Below, piece after piece: positions 50,993 to 60,445 of a DNA stretch of 64,000 nucleotides. Both the position numbers and the translations under genes were made by a program. The DNA lies in contig NZ_AOIO01000041.1 of NCBI RefSeq assembly GCF_000337555.1, forward strand, positions 1-64,000, read 5' to 3'. Origin of the DNA: Natrialba asiatica DSM 12278. GTDB taxonomy: Archaea; Halobacteriota; Halobacteria; Halobacteriales; Natrialbaceae. Below the pieces are notes generated by a model. The model was not told the DNA's origin. It made no database searches and was given only the letters and a program-made list of their open reading frames with translations. The first letter of the stretch is position 1, and each line of letters starts with the position of its first letter.

Positions 50993-52342
50993 TCAGGCCG
51001 GCGACGCGCGTGACCGTACTGCCCACCGTTGCTCGATGATTTTGAATAGATAGTAGCCCCAGAAACCGAGGAGGACGGCGAATCCTGAGCCGTGCAGTAG
51101 CGCCGACCACGGCTGGTCCTGATAGAAGAAGCCGATCCCGACAGCGAGTACTGCGAGATTCCATGCAAGAACGGAACCTCGTCCAACGACCATCGGCAGA
51201 CGATCGGTGGGAACGAGTCCATCGACGCGGTCCTCGCGGTCGTCACCACAGACAGTTTCGGGATCCCACTCGAGCGAGCGGGCGACGAGCAGCGAGCCCG
51301 CGAGCGCGACCGGAAGCGCCCACCCGAGGAAGAAGAAGTGTAGCGCACCGGTCTCGATCCACGGTTCGGGGATTCCCAGCGGGATGCCGAACAGGATGAA
51401 CGGGGCGAAGCTCGCCGGGCCGAGGATCCACAGCTGGGCGACGAGCACCGAGAGCGCTGTCCCGCTCGGCGTGCCGGCCCGGTAGGTTTGAGCGAGCGTG
51501 TAAATATAGAGAACGTAGCCGGCGGCGTACAGTACTAGTCCGATCGCGGTCACCGTCTTCCCCATGCCGAGCACCGGTCCGACGACGAGCGGGACGATAC
51601 CGAGTGCAAACAGCGGGAACGAGTATCGTTTCAGGCGGTCGCTGTATAGCTCCGCGTCCACGAGCCGCGGAAAGAGATCGTACAGCGTGCCGATCGCCGC
51701 GAGGCCCAGAAACCCCCACGCGTTGGCGTGGACGTGTGCCTCCCGGAGTCCGTACCAGCCGCCGGGGACGTCCCAGCCGTGGCTGTACAGTCCGAACGCG
51801 AACGTGAGCCCGATCTGGTAGACGAACGGTGAGAGGAGGTAAAAGCCAATGGTCGGGTCGCGCGCTCGCCCGCCGTCGCTTCTGCGTACCATCAGGAGAA
51901 CGACGGCGAACAGCCAGCCCGTAAGCAGCCAGATCGTCCCGAGGCCGATGTCGAACCACAGTGGCTCGCCAAAGGCACGACCGTACCAGGCGAGTAGTAC
52001 GGCGCCGTTCAATCCGAGAAAAACGGCTTTGATAGCCGTTGCTGACGGTCCCGGTTGCTCGAGTTTCCGCGCCGTCAGCTGTGGCAGCGTGCCGAAGAGC
52101 AACTGCGTGAACGCGCCGATCGTAACGAAGTGGATGTGCGTCCACGTGATCCACGATACCTGCGGAACGAGTTCGAATGCTTGAAGGCCCTGATAGAGAG
52201 CGAGCGCGAAACCGACAAACAGGAATGCGATGCCAGCAACGTGAAACGGCGTCAGAGTGAGCGTCGGTCCATCAGCCATCCGCCGGGTGGATCGGTATTC
52301 GGAGTCGCTTGGACGTGGGTCGCACGGATCCGTATTAGCCAT
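50993..52342 (-). CDS. Heme-copper oxidase subunit I-like membrane protein
   Basis: This is a 449-residue protein with about twelve hydrophobic spans. Histidine-bearing helices WTHIHFVTIGAFTQLLFGTL and REAHVHANAWGFLGLAAIGT resemble the heme-binding helices of cbb3/NorB-type subunit I and of NnrS-like proteins. Not all six canonical histidines are evident, so catalysis is uncertain. The neighbouring divergent regulator belongs to the HTH_10 group, which often controls respiratory genes in haloarchaea. It could be a nitric-oxide-related or haem-containing accessory protein. The start might also be at residue 22 (MADGPTLTLTPF). Confidence 0.75.
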   Translation of the reverse strand: MANTDPCDPRPSDSEYRSTRRMADGPTLTLTPFHVAGIAFLFVGFALALYQGLQAFELVPQVSWITWTHIHFVTIGAFTQLLFGTLPQLTARKLEQPGPSATAIKAVFLGLNGAVLLAWYGRAFGEPLWFDIGLGTIWLLTGWLFAVVLLMVRRSDGGRARDPTIGFYLLSPFVYQIGLTFAFGLYSHGWDVPGGWYGLREAHVHANAWGFLGLAAIGTLYDLFPRLVDAELYSDRLKRYSFPLFALGIVPLVVGPVLGMGKTVTAIGLVLYAAGYVLYIYTLAQTYRAGTPSGTALSVLVAQLWILGPASFAPFILFGIPLGIPEPWIETGALHFFFLGWALPVALAGSLLVARSLEWDPETVCGDDREDRVDGLVPTDRLPMVVGRGSVLAWNLAVLAVGIGFFYQDQPWSALLHGSGFAVLLGFWGYYLFKIIEQRWAVRSRASPA

Positions 52343-52395
52343 ACACGTTCGTTTGATCGGCCGCTGTGTATCCGTTGTCGCGAATATTGCTGGGT

Positions 52396-52415
52396 GCTTC
52401 GAACATGTTCGAAGC
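52396..52415. promoter_or_regulatory. 20-bp perfect palindrome in divergent promoter region
   Basis: GCTTCGAACATGTTCGAAGC is a perfect 20 bp palindrome lying 54 bp before the oxidase-like gene and 37 bp before the regulator start at 52453. It is a strong candidate operator for that regulator. Confidence 0.65.
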
Positions 52416-52452
52416 GTATGCTACGGTGTTCGACTGCCAATCATCAATACTG

Positions 52453-53109
52453 ATGCCACGGGCGAAACTCACCGTCCAACTCCCCGAATCCCTCTGGATC
52501 CACGAGATTTCGACGGCCTATCCCGACACTACGTTTCGAGTCAGTTCAGTGTTGCCGGGATCGGACGTCGCGATCGGTGTCATCGAACTGGCGGCGTCGA
52601 ATCCGGTCCCGATACTCGCCGCGATCGACGAGCGGAGCGATATCCGGGACCTCGAGTTGCTCTGGAAGCACGACGAGACCGCACTCCTGCAGGTCGAGAC
52701 ATCGAATCCGTCACTGCTCGTTCCCATGCAGCAGGCCGGCGTTCCAATGGAGACGCCGTTTGCGGTCGAAGACGGCGTGGTGACTTGGGAACTGACGACG
52801 AGTGCGGACCGGTTATCGATGCTCGGCGACGCGTTCGATGAGCGTGGCATCGAATACCACATCGAGTACGTACACGCCGTCGCCGCGAGCGACGCAGAGA
52901 ATCTGTTGACGGATCGGCAGCTCGAGGTCTTCCGCACCGCTCTCGAGGCGGGGTACTACGACGTTCCCCGCGAGGCGACGCTGACGGACATCGCGTCGGC
53001 GCTCGGTGTGACCAAGTCGACCTGTAGCGATGTCCTGCATCGCGCGGAGAGCGCGATCGCACACTGGTTTGCCGACGAACGCGTCGACTCCATCTCTCAC
53101 GATCGGTGA
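52453..53109 (+). CDS. HTH_10 (bacterio-opsin activator-like) regulator
   Basis: This is a 218-residue protein. The first 150 residues are a mixed alpha/beta sensor-like domain (AKLTVQLPESLWIHEISTAY). The C-terminal LLTDRQLEVFRTALEAGYYD, EATLTDIASALGVTKSTCSD and VLHRAESAI are the typical HTH_10 segment. The ATG at 52453 is used; the frame could begin at 52366, but that would cover the palindrome. Regulators of this type control oxidative and anaerobic respiratory genes. Here it is divergent from the oxidase-like gene, so it probably controls that gene and itself. Confidence 0.88.
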   Translation: MPRAKLTVQLPESLWIHEISTAYPDTTFRVSSVLPGSDVAIGVIELAASNPVPILAAIDERSDIRDLELLWKHDETALLQVETSNPSLLVPMQQAGVPMETPFAVEDGVVTWELTTSADRLSMLGDAFDERGIEYHIEYVHAVAASDAENLLTDRQLEVFRTALEAGYYDVPREATLTDIASALGVTKSTCSDVLHRAESAIAHWFADERVDSISHDR

Positions 53110-53149
53110 ACCGGTTCACGCTCGAGTGAGCCGACGGTTCGCCCTCGTG

Positions 53150-53995
53150 TTACGCCGTTCGATCCGGCGGTACGAGCATAACGTTGCCGTCCGCCCGTGC
53201 GACGATATCTTCGGAGACGCTCCCGAGCAAGAGTCTGCGGAGCCTGCTGTGACCGCGCGAGCCGACGAGAATCGTCGTCGGTTCGTATTCGACTTCCGCA
53301 GCGAGAATCTCGTCCGCCGGATCACCTTGATGGACCGCCGTTCGCGTCTCGATCTCCCAGTCCTCGAGTTTGGTCGCCAACTCCGCCAGTCGCGCTTCGG
53401 GGTCGGCGCCCTCTGGAAGCGCCGGATCCTTCGGCGTTTCAACGTGGACTAGCGTCGCCTCCTGCGTCGCGTGACGGAGGTACGAGAACGCCTCGAACGC
53501 CCGCTCGGCGTTCTCCGAGAAGTCCGTCGCGAACAGCATCCGCCGAAACAGGTGTTCGCGAACGACGGCTGGCTCGTCCGCCCCGCGTTCGATCCGGTTG
53601 ACCAGCAGTGGGACGATCGTCGTCCGCGCGAGATTGCGTGCAGTCGATCCGATAACGCGGTTCTCAAGCGGACTCTTTCCGCGCGAGCCGATGACTGTAA
53701 GGCTAGCGCCGACCGCCTCTGCGATCCCGTTGATGCGTCGATGAGGCGTCCCGCGAACGACGTGTGCCTCGACGTCGAAGTCCGCGTCTTCGATAACGCT
53801 GCGATAGCGATCGAGCGCTTGCTCGCGTCGCGCTGCGAAGTCGATACCGGGCATCCCCGCGTGGACGTTCGACGGGATCACGGTCACGAGGTGGATCTCC
53901 TCGACACCGATTCGGCCGAGACACTCGAGACAGGTCTCGCTCTCGATCGTCGCCTCGCTGGCGGCCGAGAGATCGGTCGCACAGATCGCTATCAT
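53150..53995 (-). CDS. Tandem universal stress protein (UspA x2)
   Basis: This 281-residue protein has two Usp domains. The first begins MIAICATDLSAASEATIESE and has the ATP loop GASLTVIGSRGKSPLENRVI-G-S (G-S-R-G-x9-G-S). The second starts RRMLFATDFSENAERAFEAF and ends TTILVGSRGHSRLRRLLLGS. Both keep the nucleotide-binding G-x2-G-x9-G-S pattern. The start at 53995 fits the first strand, and a longer start at 54019 is possible. A TTGTGCAA motif lies at 54028-54035, so it may belong to the sulfur regulon. Confidence 0.88.
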   Translation of the reverse strand: MIAICATDLSAASEATIESETCLECLGRIGVEEIHLVTVIPSNVHAGMPGIDFAARREQALDRYRSVIEDADFDVEAHVVRGTPHRRINGIAEAVGASLTVIGSRGKSPLENRVIGSTARNLARTTIVPLLVNRIERGADEPAVVREHLFRRMLFATDFSENAERAFEAFSYLRHATQEATLVHVETPKDPALPEGADPEARLAELATKLEDWEIETRTAVHQGDPADEILAAEVEYEPTTILVGSRGHSRLRRLLLGSVSEDIVARADGNVMLVPPDRTA

Positions 53996-54026
53996 ACCGG
54001 TCGTAGGCTTCGGACGCATAATATTG

Positions 54027-54036
54027 TTTGTGCAAA
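54027..54036. promoter_or_regulatory. TTGTGCAA motif upstream of uspA
   Basis: TTTGTGCAAA stands 32 bp before the uspA start at 53995 and beside an AATATT patch, a promoter position. It shares the eight central bases with the other three sites. Confidence 0.5.
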
Positions 54037-54040
54037 CCAA

Positions 54041-54332
54041 TACCTACTCCGAATTATCAGTCGTAACCGATCCGTAGGTATCGCGACGCCGACTCCGTCT
54101 CGTCACGAATCCGCTGACACCGCGTTCCGACCGCGCGCCAGCGGAAGGAGTCTCCGTCGGTTCGTTCCTCGGCTCCGTATAACTTACTGGAATATTCTCG
54201 TTGGATAGCCGTGAGATAGACTGCAGTAATATTGTGCGGAATTCCCAAAAATGTTATATCCGTCCTCCGGATAGACGATACCGAGTAGAAACCTATGCTC
54301 CGCACACAATCGGGCGACGGAGGTCGGTATCG
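54041..54332. other. Intergenic region before the first TauE gene unit
   Basis: No gene is seen apart from an untypical frame upstream of the small membrane gene. The stretch holds ATTGTGC at 54231-54237, half of the TTGTGCAA motif, and a TTATATCC TATA-like box near 54255, so the promoter of the TauE unit probably lies here. Confidence 0.45.
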
Positions 54333-54479
54333 ATGATCGACCTCGCAGCGTATTCGTCAGCAGTACAGTCAGGCGTCCTCGTTGGCGCCGTCCTCCTCGA
54401 GGCGTTCGTTCTCTACGTCGGGTACGGCGCGCTCGAGCGAGTCGCAGCGCCGATCGTCGAGAAAATCACACGCGCATAG
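54333..54479 (+). CDS. Small single-span protein upstream of TauE/SafE
   Basis: This 48-residue protein, MIDLAAYSSAVQSGVLVGAV and on, has one span of about 23 residues (SGVLVGAVLLEAFVLYVGYG) and a short amphipathic tail (PIVEKITRA). Its stop is directly followed by the ATG of the permease, so they are translated together. Similar tiny proteins precede TauE/SafE genes in other haloarchaea as far as I recall. It may be an accessory subunit. Confidence 0.7.
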   Translation: MIDLAAYSSAVQSGVLVGAVLLEAFVLYVGYGALERVAAPIVEKITRA

Positions 54480-55517
54480 ATGGAGCTATTCGGAATCGCC
54501 CTGATGACGCTCGCACTGTTCGTAAGCTTCGGCTTCATGGTCGGCGTCCTATTCGGCTTCTTTGGCATGGGCGGTTCGTTCCTCGTCACACCGGCGTTAC
54601 TCGTGATGGGGTATCCCGCCAGAGTCGCCGTCGGGAGCGGCATGGCCTTCGTCTTCGGGACGGCCATGATTGCGACGCTGAAACACCGCGACCTCGGCCA
54701 GGTCGACTACAAACTTGGCGGACTGATGATCGTCGGGACGACGAGCGGTATCGAGGTGGGGAGTCGGATAGTGTACTATCTCGAGGAATTGGGACTCGCC
54801 AGCGGTGCCATCGGCATCACGTACGTCGTCCTGTTGGGTGCGGTCGGGCTGTTCGTCACCCGAAATGCGCTCGTAAACGACGGCGGAGACGATTCGAGTG
54901 GCAGCCACCACGAGTCCGACGGGGAGATCGATCCGGACGCGATTCCACCCCTCGCGAAGCGGATTCAGTCTTACCGTATCCCGCCGATGATGACAGTTGC
55001 CGGCGGGATCCAGGTCTCGCTCTGGTTGATTCTGGTCGTCGCGTTCGCCACGGGTCTGCTGTCGGGTTTCCTGGGTGTCGGTGGCGGTTTCATCAAGATG
55101 CCCGCGATGGTCTACCTGATCGGCGTCCCGGTTCCCGTCGCGGTCGGGACCGACCTCTTCGAGATCGTCTTCTCGGGCGGCTTCGGCGCGTTCACCTACG
55201 GACTCAACGGTGGCGTCGACCTTTCGATCGTCGCACCGCTACTTGCGGGGAGCGCGCTCGGCGCCCGGATCGGCTCGGCCGCGACCGGCATCGTCGACGA
55301 AGATGACATCAAGATCTACTTCGGGCTGATGCTGGTCGGTGGTTCGATCGCCGTCGCGTTCCGTCAGGCGGGCGACTACCTCGGGATGGACGTGCTGAAT
55401 ACGGCCAGCTTCGTGCTGATCCTGCTCTCGGCGTTCATGGTCAGCGGGGCCGTGATCTACAGCACGATCACGACGATGCGTGCCCAGTCGAACGCGTCCG
55501 CGACGTCCGCAGACTGA
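54480..55517 (+). CDS. Sulfite exporter TauE/SafE family permease
   Basis: This 345-residue protein has about eight spans in two related halves. The signatures are FGFFGMGGSFLVTPALLVMG in the first half and GFLGVGGGFIKMPAMVYLIG in the second, the paired G-x-G-G-x-x motifs of TauE/SafE. The loop between halves is acidic. These permeases export sulfite or organosulfonates. Next to the persulfide-oxidising enzymes of this region, removal of sulfite is a sensible role (inference). Confidence 0.9.
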   Translation: MELFGIALMTLALFVSFGFMVGVLFGFFGMGGSFLVTPALLVMGYPARVAVGSGMAFVFGTAMIATLKHRDLGQVDYKLGGLMIVGTTSGIEVGSRIVYYLEELGLASGAIGITYVVLLGAVGLFVTRNALVNDGGDDSSGSHHESDGEIDPDAIPPLAKRIQSYRIPPMMTVAGGIQVSLWLILVVAFATGLLSGFLGVGGGFIKMPAMVYLIGVPVPVAVGTDLFEIVFSGGFGAFTYGLNGGVDLSIVAPLLAGSALGARIGSAATGIVDEDDIKIYFGLMLVGGSIAVAFRQAGDYLGMDVLNTASFVLILLSAFMVSGAVIYSTITTMRAQSNASATSAD

Positions 55518-55560
55518 CGCTGTAGACGCCACTCATCCCGTTTGGTATCGGCTCATCGAG

Positions 55561-55570
55561 ATTGCACAAT
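55561..55570. promoter_or_regulatory. TTGTGCAA-type operator upstream of HTH regulator
   Basis: ATTGCACAAT lies 48 bp before the regulator start and just upstream of a CCCTTATACC promoter patch. This suggests autoregulation. Confidence 0.6.
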
Positions 55571-55618
55571 ATTCACACAACCCTTATACCGACGCGGTCC
55601 CTATCGGCTAGTAGTACA

Positions 55619-56026
55619 ATGGCTAATTCGATGGCGGAACAACTGCAGCAGGACATGGAGTGCGAAGGGCTCTTGGAGTGCATTCACGGACTCAAGCAAC
55701 TCGATAAGGACTGTTTCCGCGTGATGGTCGAGAGCGAGGAAGCGCTGACGATCGACGAGGTCGCCGAGCGGGTCGACCGCGAGCGCTCGACCGCGTACCG
55801 ATCGATCCAGCGCCTGCTCCAGAGCGGATTCATCCAGAAGGAGCAGATCAACTACGAGCAGGGCGGCTACTACCACGTCTACTACCCGACGGATCCGACC
55901 CAGATCGCGAACGACATGCAGCGAAAGCTCAATGACTGGTACGCGAAGATGGGGCAGCTCATCCAAGAGTTCGAGGACAAGTACGAACACGCAGAGGCCG
56001 ACATCGAGATGCCCGCACAGAGCTAA
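55619..56026 (+). CDS. TrmB/ArsR-type HTH regulator, candidate sulfur sensor
   Basis: This is a 135-residue protein. Cysteines in ECEGLLECIHGLKQLDKDCF precede a winged HTH (SEEALTIDEVAERVDRERST, YRSIQRLLQSGFIQKEQINY), and a C-terminal helix (DMQRKLNDWYAKMGQLIQEF) probably dimerises. Three cysteines close to the N-terminal helix could sense persulfides by di- or tri-sulfide formation, as ArsR-type sulfane sensors do; this is inference. The ATG at 55619 is chosen over earlier frame starts. The TTGTGCAA motif upstream also occurs before tusA, a thioredoxin and uspA, making this the best candidate for the regulator that binds it. Confidence 0.82.
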   Translation: MANSMAEQLQQDMECEGLLECIHGLKQLDKDCFRVMVESEEALTIDEVAERVDRERSTAYRSIQRLLQSGFIQKEQINYEQGGYYHVYYPTDPTQIANDMQRKLNDWYAKMGQLIQEFEDKYEHAEADIEMPAQS

Positions 56027-56131
56027 TCGTCTTCCGGCCGCTACTCTCTTCGCTCTCGTCCGTACTTTCACTCTCCTCGAACCGCTTTTAGGTCGTTTCG
56101 CTGACGGGAGTCCCCCGACGAGCCCACCGCT

Positions 56132-57982
56132 TCAGCGCTGGGTAGTAGAATCGTCGACGTCGTCGCTATCGGCGCCCCTACCATCGTTCGGTAAGACGGT
56201 GAACGGCCGCATCATGTCATGGTCCTCGTGTTCGAGCATGTGACAGTGCCACATGTACGTGCCCGTCTGATCGTTGAATAGTCCGTCGTGCCCCCCGAAG
56301 TGGACGATTACGTGGACTATTTCACCGGGATCGACGGTGATCACGTCATTCCACCCTCGTTCGTACGGCTTGGGTGCTTCGAGCGCCTCGAGGTCGAGCT
56401 CGTCCTCGTCTGGATCGTAGTCTCCGATCGACTGTCGTCCTACCATCTGGAAGTGCACGAGGTGGAGATGCATCGGATGGGACATCCCACTTCGGTTAGC
56501 GAAACTCCAAATCTCGGTGTCACCGAGCGCAGGTTCCTCGGTCACGGGGGCGTCGATTTTGAGACCGTCCGGCTCTTCAGCAGTTCCGAGCAAGTAGAGC
56601 TGTCGGCTGTAGTCGTCGGTCGCGCCGCCGTTGAGCGTGAGGTATCGCTCGTTGTCGACCGAATCGATGGAAATGTCCGGAACACGAGTGAGTTCGTCGG
56701 GGAGCTCAGTAGCATCCTGTGAATCTCCGGCCTCGTTCACGTCCACGAGCATGATCTCGGGGAGCGGAACGATGTCGTCGTCCCCCAAACCCGTCTTGCC
56801 GCGATACTGAGCGGGCGCGTCGTTGTGGAGCAGCAGCGTCTCGCCGGCGGATTCGGAGAAGTCGACGACGACGTCGGCGCGCTGGCCAGCGCCGAGCTCG
56901 AGGCGATCGCCGATCTCGACCGGCGTCGAGAGGAGGCCGCCGTCGTTCCCGACCTGGACGAACGACGGTCCGTCTCCATCAGTCTCGCCCGGCGATTCGT
57001 CGTACCGGCGGAATTGGAGGGAATAATATCGGCTATTCGACCCATTGAGGAGCCGGAACCGATACGATCTGGGTTCGACGGAGAGCCGAGGCCAGGCCTT
57101 CCCGTTGACGACCGACGTGTCGCCATAGAACTGCGGAACGATACTCGGATCGGGGTGTGACTCGTCGCTGCCGCCTTTCTCGTCCGAGATGGCCGTTGGA
57201 TAGAACAACGATCCATCCCTCTCGAAACTCCGATCCTGCAGGACGAGCGGGATCTCGTACTCGCCCTCGGGCAGACCGAGGCTCCGTTCGTGGTCACTCC
57301 GCAAGAGATAGAACCCCGCGAGCCCGGCGTAGACGTTTAATCGCGTAATGCCGAGCGAGTGGTCGTGATACCACAGCGTCGCCGGCGGCTGGTCGTTTAC
57401 ATAGTAGTAGTCTTTCTTCTCGAACTCGGGGCCCGTCTCCTGAAAGTCTCGAGTGAACCACGCCTGTGCATGACCGTCGCTCTCGGACTCGACGTTTCCG
57501 CCGTGAAGATGCGTTACGGTCCGTACGCCCGGCGTATCGTACGGAATGAGGTCGCTATGAATCGTCGTGTCTTCGGGCAGGAGATGCTCGTCCGGAAGGT
57601 CGTTCGTCCAGCGGACGTAGATCGGTTCGCCCTGCTCGGCTTCGATCGTTGGGCCTGGGAACTGCCCGTCGTAGCCCCAGACGGTCGTCGCCGGGAGATC
57701 GCGGTGTAGCTTCTGTTCGACCTCGCCCATTGCTATCTCGTAGCGAGGGCGTCCATCCTTCGTTCCGGACGGTTCCGCGACGCTCGGCCGGGGGACCTCG
57801 TCGACCCACTTCTCGAGGTCCGGCGACGAGTGGTCCGTTATCGTCGTCGCGTTCCCCGCTCGGGATGAATTCGTATTCCCCGTCGAACAGCCTGCGAGAG
57901 CCGAGATACCCGCGGCCCCGGCTGCGATGCAGAGCTCGCGGCGCGAGACACTCGGTCTGGACGGTCCAGTGTGATTTCCCAT
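56132..57982 (-). CDS. Multicopper oxidase, Tat-exported lipoprotein
   Basis: This is a 616-residue protein. The signal peptide SRRELCIAAGAAGISALAGC has twin Arg and a lipobox Cys. The four copper motifs are in order: HLHGG, LWYHDHSLG, HPMHLHLVHF near the C-terminus, and MWHCHMLEHEDHDMMRPF (H-C-H-x3-H-x4-M), so type 1, 2 and 3 coppers can form. The layout is like CotA/bilirubin-oxidase-type enzymes. It acts outside the cell, and the substrate may be phenolics, Mn or Cu(I). I chose the ATG at 57982 because it starts the signal peptide. Confidence 0.92.
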   Translation of the reverse strand: MGNHTGPSRPSVSRRELCIAAGAAGISALAGCSTGNTNSSRAGNATTITDHSSPDLEKWVDEVPRPSVAEPSGTKDGRPRYEIAMGEVEQKLHRDLPATTVWGYDGQFPGPTIEAEQGEPIYVRWTNDLPDEHLLPEDTTIHSDLIPYDTPGVRTVTHLHGGNVESESDGHAQAWFTRDFQETGPEFEKKDYYYVNDQPPATLWYHDHSLGITRLNVYAGLAGFYLLRSDHERSLGLPEGEYEIPLVLQDRSFERDGSLFYPTAISDEKGGSDESHPDPSIVPQFYGDTSVVNGKAWPRLSVEPRSYRFRLLNGSNSRYYSLQFRRYDESPGETDGDGPSFVQVGNDGGLLSTPVEIGDRLELGAGQRADVVVDFSESAGETLLLHNDAPAQYRGKTGLGDDDIVPLPEIMLVDVNEAGDSQDATELPDELTRVPDISIDSVDNERYLTLNGGATDDYSRQLYLLGTAEEPDGLKIDAPVTEEPALGDTEIWSFANRSGMSHPMHLHLVHFQMVGRQSIGDYDPDEDELDLEALEAPKPYERGWNDVITVDPGEIVHVIVHFGGHDGLFNDQTGTYMWHCHMLEHEDHDMMRPFTVLPNDGRGADSDDVDDSTTQR

Positions 57983-58255
57983 AGCTCTGCCTATGAATGG
58001 TCCGTATATGCAGGACCGGTCGATTCCGATGCAGTAGGAATCGGAAGAAGAGACATCGTCGAGAGCCTCGCGGGCATCGTGCTGGGCGGGGTCTCGAGCA
58101 GAGTGCCCGACCGCGTCGAGATCCATGAGAGAGTGGACCAGTACCAGAGTGACGACGAATACGACTACGTCGTCGACGATTTGCTAGGTTAGCAAATCGT
58201 CAGCGTCGTTTTGCCGTCTCCAGGGTTGGATTACAGTACGCAACTTTCACGAGCC

Positions 58256-60038
58256 ATGACTGACTACCAACTCGCGTTCAAACCGGCGACCGGGCTTTAC
58301 GGCCAGCACGACCCGAGCGCCGTTCTCTTCGATGATGGGACGCCCGTCTTCGGCGTCGAGGAAGAGCGATACACGCGGGACAAACACGCGACGGATACGT
58401 TTCCCAAACACGCGATCCGGGCGTGTCTCGACCATCGAAACCTGTCCCTTCCGGACCTGAATCGGATCCTCCTCCCGTACGAGCCGCAGCTCCGGGGCGA
58501 GATCGCTTCACACTACGTTTCCGACGCGATCCGAGCGCCCGGAATCGGACGAAAATTCTCCGCACTCGAACAGACGCTCGTCACGCAGGTTCGGAGCCGG
58601 TTCGTTCCGACCCGACAGATCGAGAACCGCCTCGAGTCGATCGGTTCGCCGGTGCCGCCGATCGAGACGATTCCGCATCACCGCTGCCACGCTGCGAGCG
58701 CGTTCCATCCGTCGGGTTCGACGAGGGGATTGTCCTCACGGTCGACGCGAAAGGTGAGTACGACTCGACGGTCGTCTGGCGCGGCGACGAGGACGGCCTG
58801 ACACGCGCGTACACTTACGAACACCCGAACAGTCTCGGGCTCTTCTTCGCGGTCGTCACGGAGTTCCTCGGCTACCGGATGTTCAACGGCGAGGGGAAAG
58901 TGATGGGGCTGGCACCCTATGGCGAGGACAATCCAGAGATCGAAGGCGTCCTACGCGGGCTGATCGACACAGGCGCCGATTACGACGTCACCGAACTGAC
59001 GAAGCGCTGGGGAACCGGCCACGGCATCGAAACCCTCGAGGACGCGTTTGGCCGTCCTCGAAACGAAACGCCCGGCGAGTTCGACCAGTGGGAGAAAGAC
59101 CTCGCGTACACTGCTCAGAATCTGCTCGAGGAGACAGTCGTCGACATCGCGGAGACAGCCGTCGATCAGTTGGGCACGGCGAACGTCGCACTCGCCGGTG
59201 GTGTCGCGCTGAACTGCAAGCTGAACAAGCGCGTTCGTGAGTCACCATACGTCGACGACGTCTTCGTCCAGCCGGTCGCCAACGATGCGGGGCTCGCGCT
59301 CGGTGCGGGATGGACGGGACAGCCACCGTCGGCCGTCGACCGCCAGACCGATGTCTACCTCGGTCCCCAATACGAAACCGAGGAGATTCGTTCGACCCTC
59401 AAGACGAACAAACTGAGTACGGGGAACCGGACGACCTCGAGCGGTACGTCGCCGAACGGCTTGCCGACGGCGACCTCGTTGGCTGGTTCCAAGGCCGGAT
59501 GGAGATGGGGCCGCGGGCACTCGGTGCCAGGAGCATCCTCGCCGATCCGCGCACCGCCGAGTCCCGTGATCGAGTGAATCGGTTTGTCAAACATTGCGAG
59601 GAGTGGCGCCCGTTCGCTCCCTCGCTGCTCGAGTCGGCCGTCGAGGAGTACCTCATCGACGGCGGTTCGGCGCCGTTCATGATCGATGCCTACGACATCC
59701 GTCCTGAGAGAACCGACGAACTTGAGGCCGTTTTGCATCCGGCCGACGACTCGACGCGCCCTCAGACCGTTCGCGAGGACCATCACCCGAGCTATCACCG
59801 GCTCATCTCCGAGTTCGCCGACATCACCGGCGTGCCGGTCGTCCTCAACACCTCGTTCAACGATCACGCCGAACCGATCGTCCAGACGCCGACACAGGCG
59901 ATCAAGGACTTTTACGGAATGGGACTTGACGTGCTCGTCCTCGAGGACCTCGTGGTCGAAAAGGACGTGACGAAAACTGATCGGCGGTCGGCCCTATCAC
60001 TCCGTTCGGAAGACGCGCTGGACCCGATACAGCAGTAG
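58256..60038 (+). pseudogene. NodU/CmcH-family carbamoyltransferase with two frameshifts
   Basis: Three consecutive frames together give a complete protein. Frame one (from ATG 58256) has LFDDGTPVFGVEEERYTRDK and the metal-binding HHRCHAASAFHPSG. Frame two (from about 58715) has GIVLTVDAKGEYDSTVVWRG, MGLAPYG and VALAGGVALNCKLNKRV. Frame three (from about 59400) has WFQGRMEMGPRALGARSILA, GVPVVLNTSFNDHAEPIVQT and the end at 60038. One missing T near 58715 and a second indel near 59400 are needed. All motifs of the Kae1-like and C-terminal carbamoyltransferase domains remain, so either decay is recent or the sequence has errors. Confidence 0.85.
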
Positions 60039-60073
60039 CAGCGAGACCGTCCTTGGGACAGTCGTCGGCGACG

Positions 60074-60445
60074 TTAGCGCGCCGCGTGTGTCTCCAGGAC
60101 GTCCACGAGCGTTTCAGTGCTCTGGAACCCGTCGTCGAGGCGGGCGACTTCGTCGCCGTCGCGCAGGACGACGAGCGTCGGGACGCTCTGGACGCCGAAC
60201 TCGGTGGCGAGATCCGGAACGAGACCGGCGTTCACCGTCGCCACGACGCCAGGTGCGCTGCGCGCGACTCCAGTGAGCACCGGCTCCATCGACGCGCAGA
60301 TTCCACAGCCGGACGTGACGAACTCGAGCAAGACGAGGTCGTGTGCCGTGAGTAAGTCGTCGTAGTCCGCCATATCGTGTAACTGGACGGGTTTGTGGGT
60401 CGCGCGGCCGTCACCGGTCAGCTCTGAGGGTGTGGGTTTGCTCAT
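60074..60445 (-). CDS. Thioredoxin-like protein
   Basis: This 123-residue protein has a thioredoxin fold with VLLEFVTSGCGICASMEPVL (active site C-G-I-C) and the cis-Pro segment GVQSVPTLVVLRDG. The C-G-I-C pair is unusual for thioredoxin, and such variants often serve special redox partners. The ATG at 60445 is preferred over the much longer frame from 60628. An ATTGTGCAAT motif lies 56 bp upstream, which links it to the sulfur genes. Confidence 0.85.
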   Translation of the reverse strand: MSKPTPSELTGDGRATHKPVQLHDMADYDDLLTAHDLVLLEFVTSGCGICASMEPVLTGVARSAPGVVATVNAGLVPDLATEFGVQSVPTLVVLRDGDEVARLDDGFQSTETLVDVLETHAAR

